Both the position numbers and the translations under genes were made by a program. The notes beneath the pieces are model-generated. The model saw only the letters and a list, made by a program, of their open reading frames with translations, made no database searches and was not told where the DNA came from. Below, in pieces: positions 55,211 to 64,000 of a stretch of DNA of 64,000 nt. This stretch comes from Malacoplasma muris (GTDB lineage Bacteria > Bacillota_I > Bacilli_A > Mycoplasmatales > Mycoplasmoidaceae): positions 186,001 to 250,000 of the forward strand of contig NZ_CP177248.1 of NCBI RefSeq assembly GCF_046774425.1. The letters are read 5' to 3'. Each line of letters starts with the position of its first letter. Within the stretch, counting starts at the first letter, position 1.

Positions 55211-56491
55211 ATGCTATTAAAATTCAGATTCAAAAATTATTCATGTTTTAAAGAATGACAGGAAATAGATTTGTTAGATTTTGCCACTTCTTTAGATAAA
55301 ATATGTGCCTCTCCAGTGAGTGGTATTATAGGAACTAATAAAAGTGGTAAATCATCAATAATTAAATTGTTGCAAGTATCCATTGATTTTCTAAAACATT
55401 TTTTAAATTATGAAAAAACTGTAGATTTTAATCCTAATAGAAACCAAAGTATATCAGCAAAATCCAATCCCTTTGTATTCAATAATTTTTCAAATATATT
55501 TAAAAAAACTACAGAAGAAATTCAAGAAATTAATAATACTGTAGAAGAACAAAAGGAAATTTTGGAAAGTAATCAATGACTTGATGAGAATCATAATTTA
55601 AGCAAAAAAACAATTAAAATAAATAATGAATATGAACCTTATAATGCATGTATTGAATTGTTTTTTTTAGATTCTACTACATTATATAAATATGAATTAA
55701 GTTTTAATCATCTTTATTCTGAATATGAGAGATTATCAATTTCAGAAAATAATGGTGATCAAGAAATTAAATGAAAATATATTTATAAAAAAGAAAATCT
55801 TACATATGATGTGATTAACCAAGAAGAAACATGTGTTTATAGTATAGATTTAGACCTAGATTTTTTAAAAGTAAAAAAAGAACCTTCATTTATTCATATT
55901 AATAAGAAAAATTCATTAATAAGTTATATAAAAAGTATTTCTCAGTCAAATGCATTAACAAATTTTTTAAAATTATATTCTAATGTTGTGTTTGTAGATG
56001 AAAATAATTGACAAGGTATTTATAAAACATATAACATTGATAAAGATTATTTAAAAAGAAATAAAAGTAAATTTATTTTAGCTTTAAACACTTTGGGTTT
56101 TAATGTTGTTGATTTTAGTGTAAATCAAATAAACATAAATTCATTTTATTTGATGATTGGCAAAAAGAACATTCATGAAAAAGTTATGTACATAAATAGT
56201 GAATATGAATCTGAAACCTTAAATAAGGTAATACACATTTTATATTATGTGTTTAATGCTTTAGATAATTCACAAGTATTAGTGATGGATAATTTAAATA
56301 AATCACTAAATCATGATATTGTTGCTTATATTATTGATTTGTTTAATAAACAAGAGGGAGATATTGATAATAAAGCTCAATTTATATTTACTATGAATAG
56401 TAAATATGAAAATGATTTAATAGGAATATGTCAATCTACAAATAGAGTTGAATCAGATGATGTTGAATCTAAAATAAAGAGGGTAATATAA
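55211..56491 (+). CDS. ABC-type ATPase of the AbiLi/COG1106 kind, degenerate active site
   Basis: 426 residues with TGA-Trp codons. It begins with the usual LLKFRFKNYSCFKEWQEIDL strand and has Walker A GTNKSGKSS (41-49). The Walker B region reads VLVMD360-N361-LNKSLN, where the family has DExxxxLHP; the catalytic Glu is Asn. The later TTH H-loop reads TMN. ATP may be bound but hydrolysis is doubtful. Proteins of this type often belong to phage-defence pairs; the partner here is an SGNH hydrolase one base downstream, not the usual RloB-like gene. Confidence 0.65.
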
Positions 56492-56492
56492 T

Positions 56493-57179
56493 ATGTCAGA
56501 TAGAATACAAAAAAAAATATTATGTTTTGGTGATAGTAATACTTTTGGTTATAATCCATCAAACAAACAGAGATACAACAATAATGAGAGATGAACAAAG
56601 CTTTTAGAAAAAATATTAAATGATAAAAATAACTCATCTTATGAGTACAATGTTATTGAAGAAGGTAAAATTGGTAGAAGTATGTTTATTTCATTAAATA
56701 TGAAAGAATCACAACCAGCAATTATTGAATTTCCCATTATTTATAATAAATATGCACCAGTTGATTATATTGTCATATGCTTAGGCACAAATGATTTAAG
56801 AAGTGACTTTAATTTAGATAGTATTACTATAGCAACTGGGGTTGAAAAAATTATTAAGTTAATTCAAAGAATAGATATCACTAAAAATGCAAAAACAGTT
56901 TTAGTATGTCCGCCAAGATTAAGTGATGATTTTAATTTAATAAAATCTTTTAATTTTGATAAGTTTTCAACTGTTAAATCATATGATTTACCATTGCTAT
57001 ATAAAGAAGTTGCAAATATGAATAATTGTTTATTTATGGATGCTGGATCATTTGCAAAAGTATCTTCAGTTGATGGTGTTCATTTTTCAAATATAGATCA
57101 TGAAAATTTTGCAAGAGAAATAGCACAAGTTATATATGAACATGAAACAAGATATAACAATAATGAAGACTCAAAATAA
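56493..57179 (+). CDS. SGNH/GDSL-type hydrolase
   Basis: 228 residues. Block I GDSNTFG (catalytic S15), block II Gly in GRSMF, block III GTND (98-101), block V D194-GVH-197 complete the Ser-His-Asp set. It has no signal peptide, so it acts in the cytoplasm as an esterase or lipase. It starts one base after the ATPase gene with an AGAGGGTAA site inside that gene, so the two form an operon. Confidence 0.85.
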
Positions 57180-57283
57180 ATAATATATGTCACTTAAAAG
57201 TTTTTTAATTATATATATAAATCTAAATATTATACAAGTTTGCTATTAGTTAATGTATAAATTAATATTTTGGGTTAATATAA

Positions 57284-57314
57284 AATCCCCTAAAGGTGAT
57301 TAATTTAGGGGATT
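57284..57314. other. Strong hairpin without T-run
   Basis: Perfect 11-bp stem AATCCCCTAAA/TTTAGGGGATT with a 9-nt loop; unusually GC-rich for this DNA. Confidence 0.6.
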
Positions 57315-57658
57315 GTGGTTTAATATTCACATCTTTTGATTGTATAGAAATGTTATATTAAAAATTGTATTTTATTAATAACTTTTTATATCTTTGTAAT
57401 TTTTCCGTATTATTGTTTAATATATATTTCCTTTGTACTTATTGAACTTTAATTAATATTAGATTTTTGCAATCCTTTCTGATCTAGTTATTCTATTGAT
57501 ATTATATATTCAGCGCATTATTCTTTTTCATAGCTAAGTCTAAACCCATCTATCATTAGTTATTTATTTATGCATTGAATTAATAGATTTTAAACCACAA
57601 TTAAATTATTTCCTCAATGATTTAAAAAATATTATTAAGTCATAAAAGTCTCACTAAG

Positions 57659-57692
57659 AATATAATGTATTTAAACATTATATTTTTTTTAT
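57659..57692 (+). terminator. Intrinsic terminator-like hairpin
   Basis: Stem AATATAATGT/ACATTATATT with a 6-nt loop and eight T. The transcript it ends is not obvious; perhaps read-through from the SGNH gene. Confidence 0.6.
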
Positions 57693-57718
57693 TATTATTT
57701 TAAACTTCATGGTTGATA

Positions 57719-57724
57719 TATAAT
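57719..57724 (+). promoter_or_regulatory. -10 box of first paralogue
   Basis: TATAAT within GATATATAAT; the same element is found 37 bases before the second paralogue's ATG (59805-59810). Confidence 0.55.
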
Positions 57725-57755
57725 AGAATTATTAATTTGGAGTTTTTTATTTTTT

Positions 57756-59696
57756 ATGAATATAAAAGTTAAATTAATACTCTACCCAACAATATTATTT
57801 TCAGCTTCTCTAATACCAAGTATTAGTATTTTTAATGCTGTACAAAATAATATTTGTGGAAGCCAAGAGAGAGAGAGAGAGAGAGAGATACTCTTTACTA
57901 ATAATGAATTAAATAATAATTATAATGAAGAATTTGAAGTATGAAAAAATACAATTATAGAATCATCAGATAACACAAATGTGAAAGTATTTTTTACTCG
58001 TAACATCACGATGGGTTATCAACAAGCACTAATTGCTACAAATTATATGTTACAAAGCAAAAAAGAAAGAACAGGTTCTGATGAGATTGTATGATTTGTA
58101 GACTATGATTTGTATGATATACAAAAATATAATTTTAATCATTATAATCAAAAATATGGTTTACAAGACAGTACTAAAAATATATCTAGTAAATATAATT
58201 TTAGTTTGTGATCTAGATTGGGAAAACAATTTTCAAATATAGACACTACAAATAAAGATGATAATTATAGAATTAGGCCATCAGAGTACCAAATAGGAAA
58301 TTTTCTGGAAAACTATGTAAAAAAGTATGGTGATAATGTCAAGTTTGATGTTTGGGTTCCAGATATTTCACTTGTTGATATGTGAAAATCAGGAATTAAA
58401 GCACCAACAGCAACAAATTTTTATGCTTTTTTTAAACATGTTAATAAATTTAATATAATTACTGATGGAAATTGACAGACTTTAAATTTAGCTACAACAA
58501 TGGTTGATAGATTGAATAAATCATCATATGTACAAATGACAACTGAAGAAATGGATAATAATGTTAAATTATTTCAGAGTGATGTTGATAATAGTTATTA
58601 TTCTGAATTTAGAAAACATGATTTATATGATTATTTGCATTATAGTAAAATGATTACTGTATTTCATACAAAAGGATATACAAATTCACCATATTATGTT
58701 TATCCAGAAAATAAAACATTATACACAGCAAATTCTATTGATTATGATTATGTTTCAATGTCAGAGAATTATTTTGCAAATGATGAAGTAAAAAAGAATC
58801 AGTATATAACAGATTTTGAAACATTTTTTAATATTCAAAATAATAAATCTATAGTAGATTTTGTTTGAAAAAATGTTGAAAATTATGATCCTAAAAAGAA
58901 AAATATAATTTGAATGGGAGATTCTTTAATTAGACCAGATGCAAATGGTAATGAAATTTATAGATATAAAGAAAAAGAAGAAGAGATAAATAAAACAATT
59001 CAAGCACATGTTAAAAAATTTCCAACTAGTGAATATAACTATTTTGTAAAACATCATCCTTCTTTTGATCGCGAATATCAAGAAAATTTAAATCAATATT
59101 TATTTAAGGATATAATTAATCCTATTTGTATAAATCCACTACCTTGAGAAACATTTTTATCATGAGATCATAAAATGCAAGTTAATAATAAAGATGGTAA
59201 ATATAATCCATTTTTTAGTGAATGATCAAATTCTTCAAAGTTTCCAAATACAAAATTAATTGGAATACAATATACTACAACAACTGTTCAGACCACAGCA
59301 TTTTATCTTGCTAAAACATACAAAATGAATTTAGATCAAATTTATAAGTCTATTGGTATTAGTGATTGACCAATACCAATGACTTTTGATATTGTTAAAA
59401 GAACAACAAGTTATTCAGTTGATGCTAACAAGCAATATAAAATTAATTGTGACAAAATAGATGATATTTATGCGCCATTTTATTATCTAAATGTATTTCC
59501 TGATTATGTAAAAGACAGAATGCCTACTTTATCATATATAAATAAATTGGGAATTGATTTTTATTTAAAAAATGAGTCAATGAATAATACAACAATTATT
59601 TTAGCTACTTCTATTCCAACGATTTCAATTATTTTATTGTGTTTTGTAATAAGTATATTTATATTTAAAAAAAATAAGAAATGTAAATTTAAGTAA
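57756..59696 (+). CDS. Surface-anchored protein, GT80-like motifs, phase-variable (copy 1)
   Basis: 646 residues read in one frame through many TGA-Trp codons. An N-terminal signal (residues 5-30) is followed by an (AG)11-encoded Arg/Glu run at residues 38-44, a large extracytoplasmic domain, and one C-terminal membrane segment (about 610-635) with a Lys-rich tail. Four motifs appear in the order of GT80 sialyltransferases: ITDG (D237), VKHHP (H434), PWETFL (E465), and a TTTT/TTAF pair. Spacing is not identical, and a glycosyltransferase outside the cell would be odd. The GT80 link is a hypothesis from motif order. Confidence 0.6.
57866..57887 (+). repeat. (AG)11 dinucleotide tract in coding sequence
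   Basis: Eleven AG units 110 bases into the gene; current length keeps the frame open. Copy 2 has no such tract at the matching place. Confidence 0.92.
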
Positions 59697-59782
59697 TTAG
59701 TACAAAATAAAGATCATAAAATTAAATTTTAGAATTTTTTAATTAAATATATGAAATCAATATCATATTTTTTATTATTCTT

Positions 59783-61794
59783 ATTTCAAACTCCATGAAT
59801 GATATATAATAAAATTATTAATTTGGAGTTTTTTATTTTTTATGAATATAAAAGTTAAATTAATACTCTATCCCACAATATTATTTTCAGCTTCTCTAAT
59901 ACCAAGTATTAGTGTTTTTAATGCTGTACAAAATAATATTAATAAAATAAAGAGTAGAGAAAAAATAAAGGAGAATGAAACAATTGTTTCTAATTCTCAA
60001 TTAAGTAGTAATCCTAGTGCAGAAATAGGAGTATGAAAAAATACAATTACAGAATCATCAGATAACACATATGTAAAAGTATTCTTTACACGTAATGCTA
60101 CAATTGCTTATCAACAAGCATTAATTGCAACAAATTATATGTTGCAAAGCAAAGAACAAAGAACTGGTTCTGATGAAATTGTATGATTTGTAGACTATGA
60201 TTTGTATGATTCAAAAAAATATAATTTTGATTATTATAATCAAACATATGGTTTACAAGATAGTACTAAAAATATATCTAGTAAATATAATTTTAGTTTG
60301 TGATCTAGATTAGGAAAAGAATTTTCAAATGTAGACACTGCAAATAAAGATGATAATTATCAGGTTAGACCAACTGATTATCAGATAGGAAATTTTTTGG
60401 GATATTATATCCAAAAATATGGTCAAAATGTTAAGTTTGATGTTTGAGTTCCAGATATCTCACTTGTTGATATGTGAAAATCAGGAATTAAATCAACAAC
60501 AGCAACAAATTTTTATGCTTTTTTTAAACATGTTAATAAATTTAATATAATTTCTGATGGTAACTGACAAACTTTAAATTTAGTTACAACAATGGTTGAT
60601 AGATTGAATAAATCATCATATGTACAAATGACAACTGAAGAAATGGATAATAATGTTAAATTATTTCAGAGTGATGTTGATAACAGTCATTATTCTGAAT
60701 TTAGAAAACATGATTTATATGATTATTTGCATTATAGTAAAATGATTACTGTATTTCATACAAAAGGATATACAAATTCACCATATTATGTTTATCCAGA
60801 AAATAAAACATTATATACAGCAAATTCTATTGATTATGACTATGTTTCAATGTCAGAGAATTATTTTGCAAATGATGAAGTAAAAAAGAATCAGTATATA
60901 ACAGATTTTGAATCATTTTTTAATATTCAAAATAATACTTCTATTAGTGATTTTGTTTGAAAAAATATTGAAAACTATGACCCTAAAAAGAAAAATATTG
61001 TCTGAATGGGAGATTCTTTAATTAGACCAGATGCAAATGGTAATGAAATTTATAGATATAAAGAAAAAGAAGAAGAGATAAATAAAATAGTTGAAGCTTA
61101 TACTAAAAAATTCCCAGTTAGTGAATATAACTATTTTGTGAAACATCATCCTTCTTTTGATCATAAATATCAAGAAAATTTAAATGATTATTTATTTAAA
61201 AATATGATTGAACCAATTTGTATGAATCCTTTTCCTTGGGAAATATTTTTATCTTGAGATCATAAAATGCAAGTAAATAATACTGATGGTAGTTATATTC
61301 CATTTTTTAGTGAAATATCAAATGATGCAGAGTTTCCAAATACAAAACTAGTTGGGATACAATATACTACAACAACTATTCAAACTACAGCATTTTATCT
61401 TGCTGCAACATATAATATGAATTTAAATCAAATTGATAAATCTGTTGGTATTGGTGATTGACCAATACCAATGACATTTGATATTGTTACAAGAACAACA
61501 AGTTATTCAGTTGATCCAAATAAGCAATATAAAATTAATTATGAAAAAATAAATGATATTTATGCCCCTTTTTATTATTTACATGTATTTCCAGATTATG
61601 TTAAAGAAAGTGTGTCCACTTTATCATATATAAATAAATTAGGAATTGATTTTTATTTAAAAAATAAACCAACGAATAAGAGTGTAACAATTGCTTTAGC
61701 TGCTGCAATTCCAACTATCTCAATTATTTTATTATGTACAATAATAGGGATAATTATATATAAAAAAAAGAGTAAAAAAAATAAACTTAACTAA
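59783..61794 (+). repeat. Tandem gene duplication, second unit
   Basis: Second unit of the duplication, with near-identical promoter, leader, signal sequence and most of the body. The main differences lie in residues 33-60 and scattered substitutions. Confidence 0.85.
59842..61794 (+). CDS. Surface-anchored protein, GT80-like motifs (copy 2)
   Basis: 650 residues, the tandem paralogue of the preceding gene and nearly identical over long stretches such as the central 122-residue block. It has the same signal, the same ordered ITDG-like (here SDG), VKHHP, PWEIFL and TTTT motifs, and a C-terminal membrane segment with a Lys-rich tail. In place of the AG tract it has an ordinary Lys/Glu/Ser-rich stretch, so it is not switchable in that way and may be the constant copy. 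Nothing in the sequence shows its substrate. Confidence 0.65.
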
Positions 61795-61802
61795 TTTATA
61801 TG

Positions 61803-61837
61803 AAAAATCCTACAATTCTAAATTGTAGGATTTTTTT
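61803..61837. terminator. Bidirectional terminator
   Basis: Stem AAAAATCCTACAATT/AATTGTAGGATTTTT, 4-nt loop with T- and A-runs, between convergent genes. Confidence 0.85.
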
Positions 61838-62717
61838 AAATCTTTGGTAACATCAAATTAAATATATTAATTAATTCTCTAGCAACACCATCATTATCAT
61901 TATCATGTTGAGTTATTTTGCTTGAAATTAATTTTAATACACCTCTACTATTTTTCATTGCATAACCATTAATACTTGCATTAATAATCATTTCTAAATC
62001 ATTCTCACCATCACCAAATGTATAACAATTGTGAAGGGGAATAGCATAATAACTTGATAAAAACTTTAGAATTGTACCTTTATTTGAAAAAATTGAATTA
62101 ATTTCAAGAACTGTTCCTTCGTCATCATGAGGGACGCTCCAACTTCTTACTATCAATGTACTTGTTATAGCTTTTATTTTAAAAGACAATTCATCCATTT
62201 TTCTTTTATCTTTTATATATATTAGAATAGAGTTTATATCTTTGTTAATTTTTTTTGTATCCTTAATAGTTATATATTGAACTTTTTCACTTGAATCAAT
62301 ATGAAATTTTTTAAGAAATTCTTTACTAATAAAAGGATTGAATTTATTTGATGCAATGTATGCGCCATCAATATTTTCAATTAATATACAACCTACATTA
62401 TCAATGATAAATTTATCACTTAAAATGTTTTTTACCACATCTTTTGAAAAAGTTAAGTTGATTGGTAAAAAGTGTTTATCGGTTGGATTAGTTAATATAG
62501 ATCCATTTAAATTTGCTATAATACTTTTTAACCCTAATTTTCTATATATTTGAATAGAAGAGCGCAAAGGTCTACCTGTAGCAATGCAGACTATATGACC
62601 AAGAGAAGCAATTTTTTTTATTACATCAACTGTTAACTTTGATAATTCCTCTTTGCTATTTAGTAAAGTGCCATCAAGGTCTGTCAAAATTAATTTTCTT
62701 TCATATCCATTTTTCAT
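61836..62717 (-). CDS. Cof-type HAD-family phosphatase
   Basis: 293 residues. Motif I is DLDGT (D13, D15), motif II is in IATGRP, and motif IV is GDGENDLEMI, with a C2-type cap between. These enzymes dephosphorylate sugar phosphates, FMN or related metabolites; the substrate is not predictable. It begins directly after the trpS stop without a gap, so they form one minus-strand operon. Confidence 0.88.
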   Translation of the reverse strand: MKNGYERKLILTDLDGTLLNSKEELSKLTVDVIKKIASLGHIVCIATGRPLRSSIQIYRKLGLKSIIANLNGSILTNPTDKHFLPINLTFSKDVVKNILSDKFIIDNVGCILIENIDGAYIASNKFNPFISKEFLKKFHIDSSEKVQYITIKDTKKINKDINSILIYIKDKRKMDELSFKIKAITSTLIVRSWSVPHDDEGTVLEINSIFSNKGTILKFLSSYYAIPLHNCYTFGDGENDLEMIINASINGYAMKNSRGVLKLISSKITQHDNDNDGVARELINIFNLMLPKI

Positions 62718-63725
62718 TTAATTACCAACTTTTAATCCTAAAATTTTATGAATTTTATCTATTTTTTTTGCTGCGATTTTTTGACATATTTGTGCATTTT
62801 TTTGTAATTGCTTGTCAAAATCTACATTCTTAATTATTTCATAATATTTGTCTTGTAACTCTTTTATGTGGTTACAAACAATATCAGCTAAATCTTTTTT
62901 AAAATCTCCATACTTTTTATTTTTATATAATAACTCAATATCATTAATAGATTTATTTGATAGACATGAATAAATTATTATTAAGTTACTTACACCTGGC
63001 TGATTTGTTTGATCATACTTAACATTATCAAAAGAGTCTGTTTTTGCAGACATAATTTTTTTTCTAATGTTGTCAATAGGTTCTAATAAAAAAATTGTTC
63101 CTTTTGTATTTTCATTTGATTTAGACATTTTTATGTCTGGATTTTGTAAATCCATAATTTTTGCACCTTTTTCAGCAACATATATGTTTGGAACTTTAAA
63201 TATATCTTCTTTATATTTTTTGTTAAATCGAATTGCAATATCTCGTGTTAATTCCATATGTTGAGTTTGGTCTTTTCCTACAGGCACTATATCTGCATCA
63301 TATAGTAAAATATCAGCAGCCATTAGTGTTGGATAAACAAATAATCCTGTTGGGATGTTTTGTGTTCCATTTGCCATTGCCATTTTTGAAGACTTATCTT
63401 TAAATTGAGTCATTCTATTTAACTCTCCCATGTAAGTGTGACACAATAAAAGATAAGATAAATGTGAGTGTTCAATAACATCTGATTGATAAAAAATTAT
63501 ATTATCATAAGGATTTAAACCACAAGCCATATATAATGCTGCAATAGATTTTTTGTTTTGTTGCAATTCTTTGGGATTAAAATCTTTTGTTATTGCATGT
63601 AAATCTGCTATAAATATCATTAGTTTATTATCTTTTTGAAAATTTATAATGTTTCTTAAAGCGCCTAAATAATTACCAATTGTTATCATATTTGTGGGTT
63701 GTATACCAGATAATACTATTTTCAC
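62718..63725 (-). CDS. trpS: Tryptophanyl-tRNA synthetase
   Basis: 335 residues. The class I HIGH-type motif is TIGN (15-18) after GIQPT, and the second signature is KMSKS (199-203). This enzyme must charge both the UGG and the UGA-reading tRNA-Trp. The start is GTG at 63725, set by an AAAGGAGGAAAT site; the ATG overlapping it is out of frame. It contains no Trp codon itself. No T-box leader is visible. Confidence 0.94.
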   Translation of the reverse strand: MKIVLSGIQPTNMITIGNYLGALRNIINFQKDNKLMIFIADLHAITKDFNPKELQQNKKSIAALYMACGLNPYDNIIFYQSDVIEHSHLSYLLLCHTYMGELNRMTQFKDKSSKMAMANGTQNIPTGLFVYPTLMAADILLYDADIVPVGKDQTQHMELTRDIAIRFNKKYKEDIFKVPNIYVAEKGAKIMDLQNPDIKMSKSNENTKGTIFLLEPIDNIRKKIMSAKTDSFDNVKYDQTNQPGVSNLIIIYSCLSNKSINDIELLYKNKKYGDFKKDLADIVCNHIKELQDKYYEIIKNVDFDKQLQKNAQICQKIAAKKIDKIHKILGLKVGN

Positions 63726-63758
63726 ATTTCCTCCTTTCCTATTGTGCTATTGGTTATA

Positions 63759-63776
63759 ATTTATTGTACAATAAAT
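63759..63776. promoter_or_regulatory. Perfect palindrome in the trpS/spx divergent region
   Basis: ATTTATTGTACAATAAAT is an 18-base perfect palindrome 33 bases before the trpS start and 36 before the Spx-like gene, a possible operator. Confidence 0.4.
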
Positions 63777-63811
63777 ACTAGTACATTAATAAAATAATAT
63801 GGAGATTAAAT

Positions 63812-64000
63812 ATGAGAATACTTTATTGTTTAAGTAATTGTAGAGGCTCTAGAATAGCTGAACAATTTTTAACAAAACATTCATACGAATTTATTAAGAA
63901 AAACTTGTCATATGAACCAATCAAAGATACTGAATTATTAGATATGGATTCTTTAATTCCAAATGGTGTTATTGATCTAATTAATCCACATTCTTGATAT
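63812..64000 (+). CDS. Spx/ArsC-family protein, 3'-truncated by the window edge
   Basis: The first 63 residues of a thioredoxin-fold protein: ILYCLSNCRGSRIAEQFL is the first strand and helix with two cysteines (C-x3-C in place of the usual CxxC), and FIKKNLSYEPI is the second strand. Spx-type regulators bind RNA polymerase and ArsC types reduce arsenate; truncation prevents a choice. TGGAG precedes the ATG and a TGA-Trp occurs at the end. Confidence 0.75.

Larger units (their letters stand above)
57180..57755 (+). other. Intergenic stretch without a convincing gene
   Basis: About 575 bases of AT-rich DNA with stops in all frames. It holds a GC-rich hairpin without a T-run (57284-57314), a terminator-like hairpin (57659-57692), and the promoter and leader of the next gene from about 57700. 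Its base texture is less like coding sequence than neighbours; it may be decayed. Confidence 0.5.
57694..59696 (+). repeat. Tandem gene duplication, first unit
   Basis: Promoter region and gene are nearly repeated at 59783-61794. Both units have TATAAT 37 bases before the ATG and the same leader with TTTGGAGTTTT. Confidence 0.85.

Noticed and set aside
62338..62833. Plus-strand ORFs opposite the HAD phosphatase and trpS
   Set aside because: They are shadows of two strongly supported minus-strand genes.
63726..63811. T-box leader for trpS
   Set aside because: The leader is too short and has no T-box sequence or specifier hairpin.

Overview
This window is AT-rich DNA from a mollicute (Mycoplasma sensu lato) that reads UGA as tryptophan. 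Almost every long gene has in-frame TGA codons at conserved Trp positions, for example the NWKM motif of triosephosphate isomerase and the NKWD motif of Der, so genes must be read with genetic code 4. Intrinsic hairpin/T-run terminators, small operons with 1-14 base overlaps, and the small gene set also fit. A CARDS-toxin-like gene suggests the pneumoniae/Malacoplasma-type lineage; that placement is inference.

Layout. 1-5500: two membrane proteins, plsX-rnc, a YitT-type membrane protein with an acidic N-terminal extension, and deoC. 5500-13000: a multispan membrane protein, ligA, and the lower-glycolysis run tpiA-gpmI-eno. 13000-19100: a Fic-like protein that has lost its catalytic His, a minus-strand pair (DUF4258-like plus membrane protein), HU, a processive glycosyltransferase carrying an (AG)8 tract, galU, and an Abi_2/AbiF-type HEPN protein. 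19100-29500: tig, a membrane protein, lon, then a complete sufCDSUB operon behind an attenuator-like leader, tRNA-Arg and two small genes. 29600-39300: a large lipoprotein, a DJ-1/PfpI protein, hrcA, and the nusA-ylxR-infB-rbfA translation cluster. 39400-46600: a dihydroorotase-like gene lacking metal ligands, a CARDS-toxin homologue, a choline/aminoglycoside-kinase-like gene, tRNA-Ala and tRNA-Ile, a P35-like surface protein and a GNAT acetyltransferase. 46600-52960: a CIRCE-controlled gene of unknown function, degV, cmk-der-gpsA and a proline-rich membrane protein. 52970-64000: an IS30-family element inside a duplicated hairpin, a membrane protein, an AAA ATPase with an SGNH hydrolase, two tandem paralogous surface proteins (the first with an (AG)11 tract), a HAD phosphatase, trpS and the start of an Spx-like gene.

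How it fits together. Housekeeping modules (glycolysis, Fe-S assembly, translation initiation, protein quality control) alternate with host-interaction and variable loci. The CARDS-like ADP-ribosyltransferase keeps the R...H...E catalytic residues and the two cysteines of the CARDS disulfide, which makes it the outstanding virulence candidate. Two loci carry dinucleotide tracts inside coding sequence near the 5' end and look like slipped-strand phase-variation switches, one on a glycosyltransferase translationally linked to galU and one on a surface protein. The HrcA repressor and a perfect CIRCE are both present, but the CIRCE controls an unknown small protein and not a known chaperone. Several intact ORFs look like catalytically dead derivatives of known enzymes (Fic, dihydroorotase, ABC-type ATPase).
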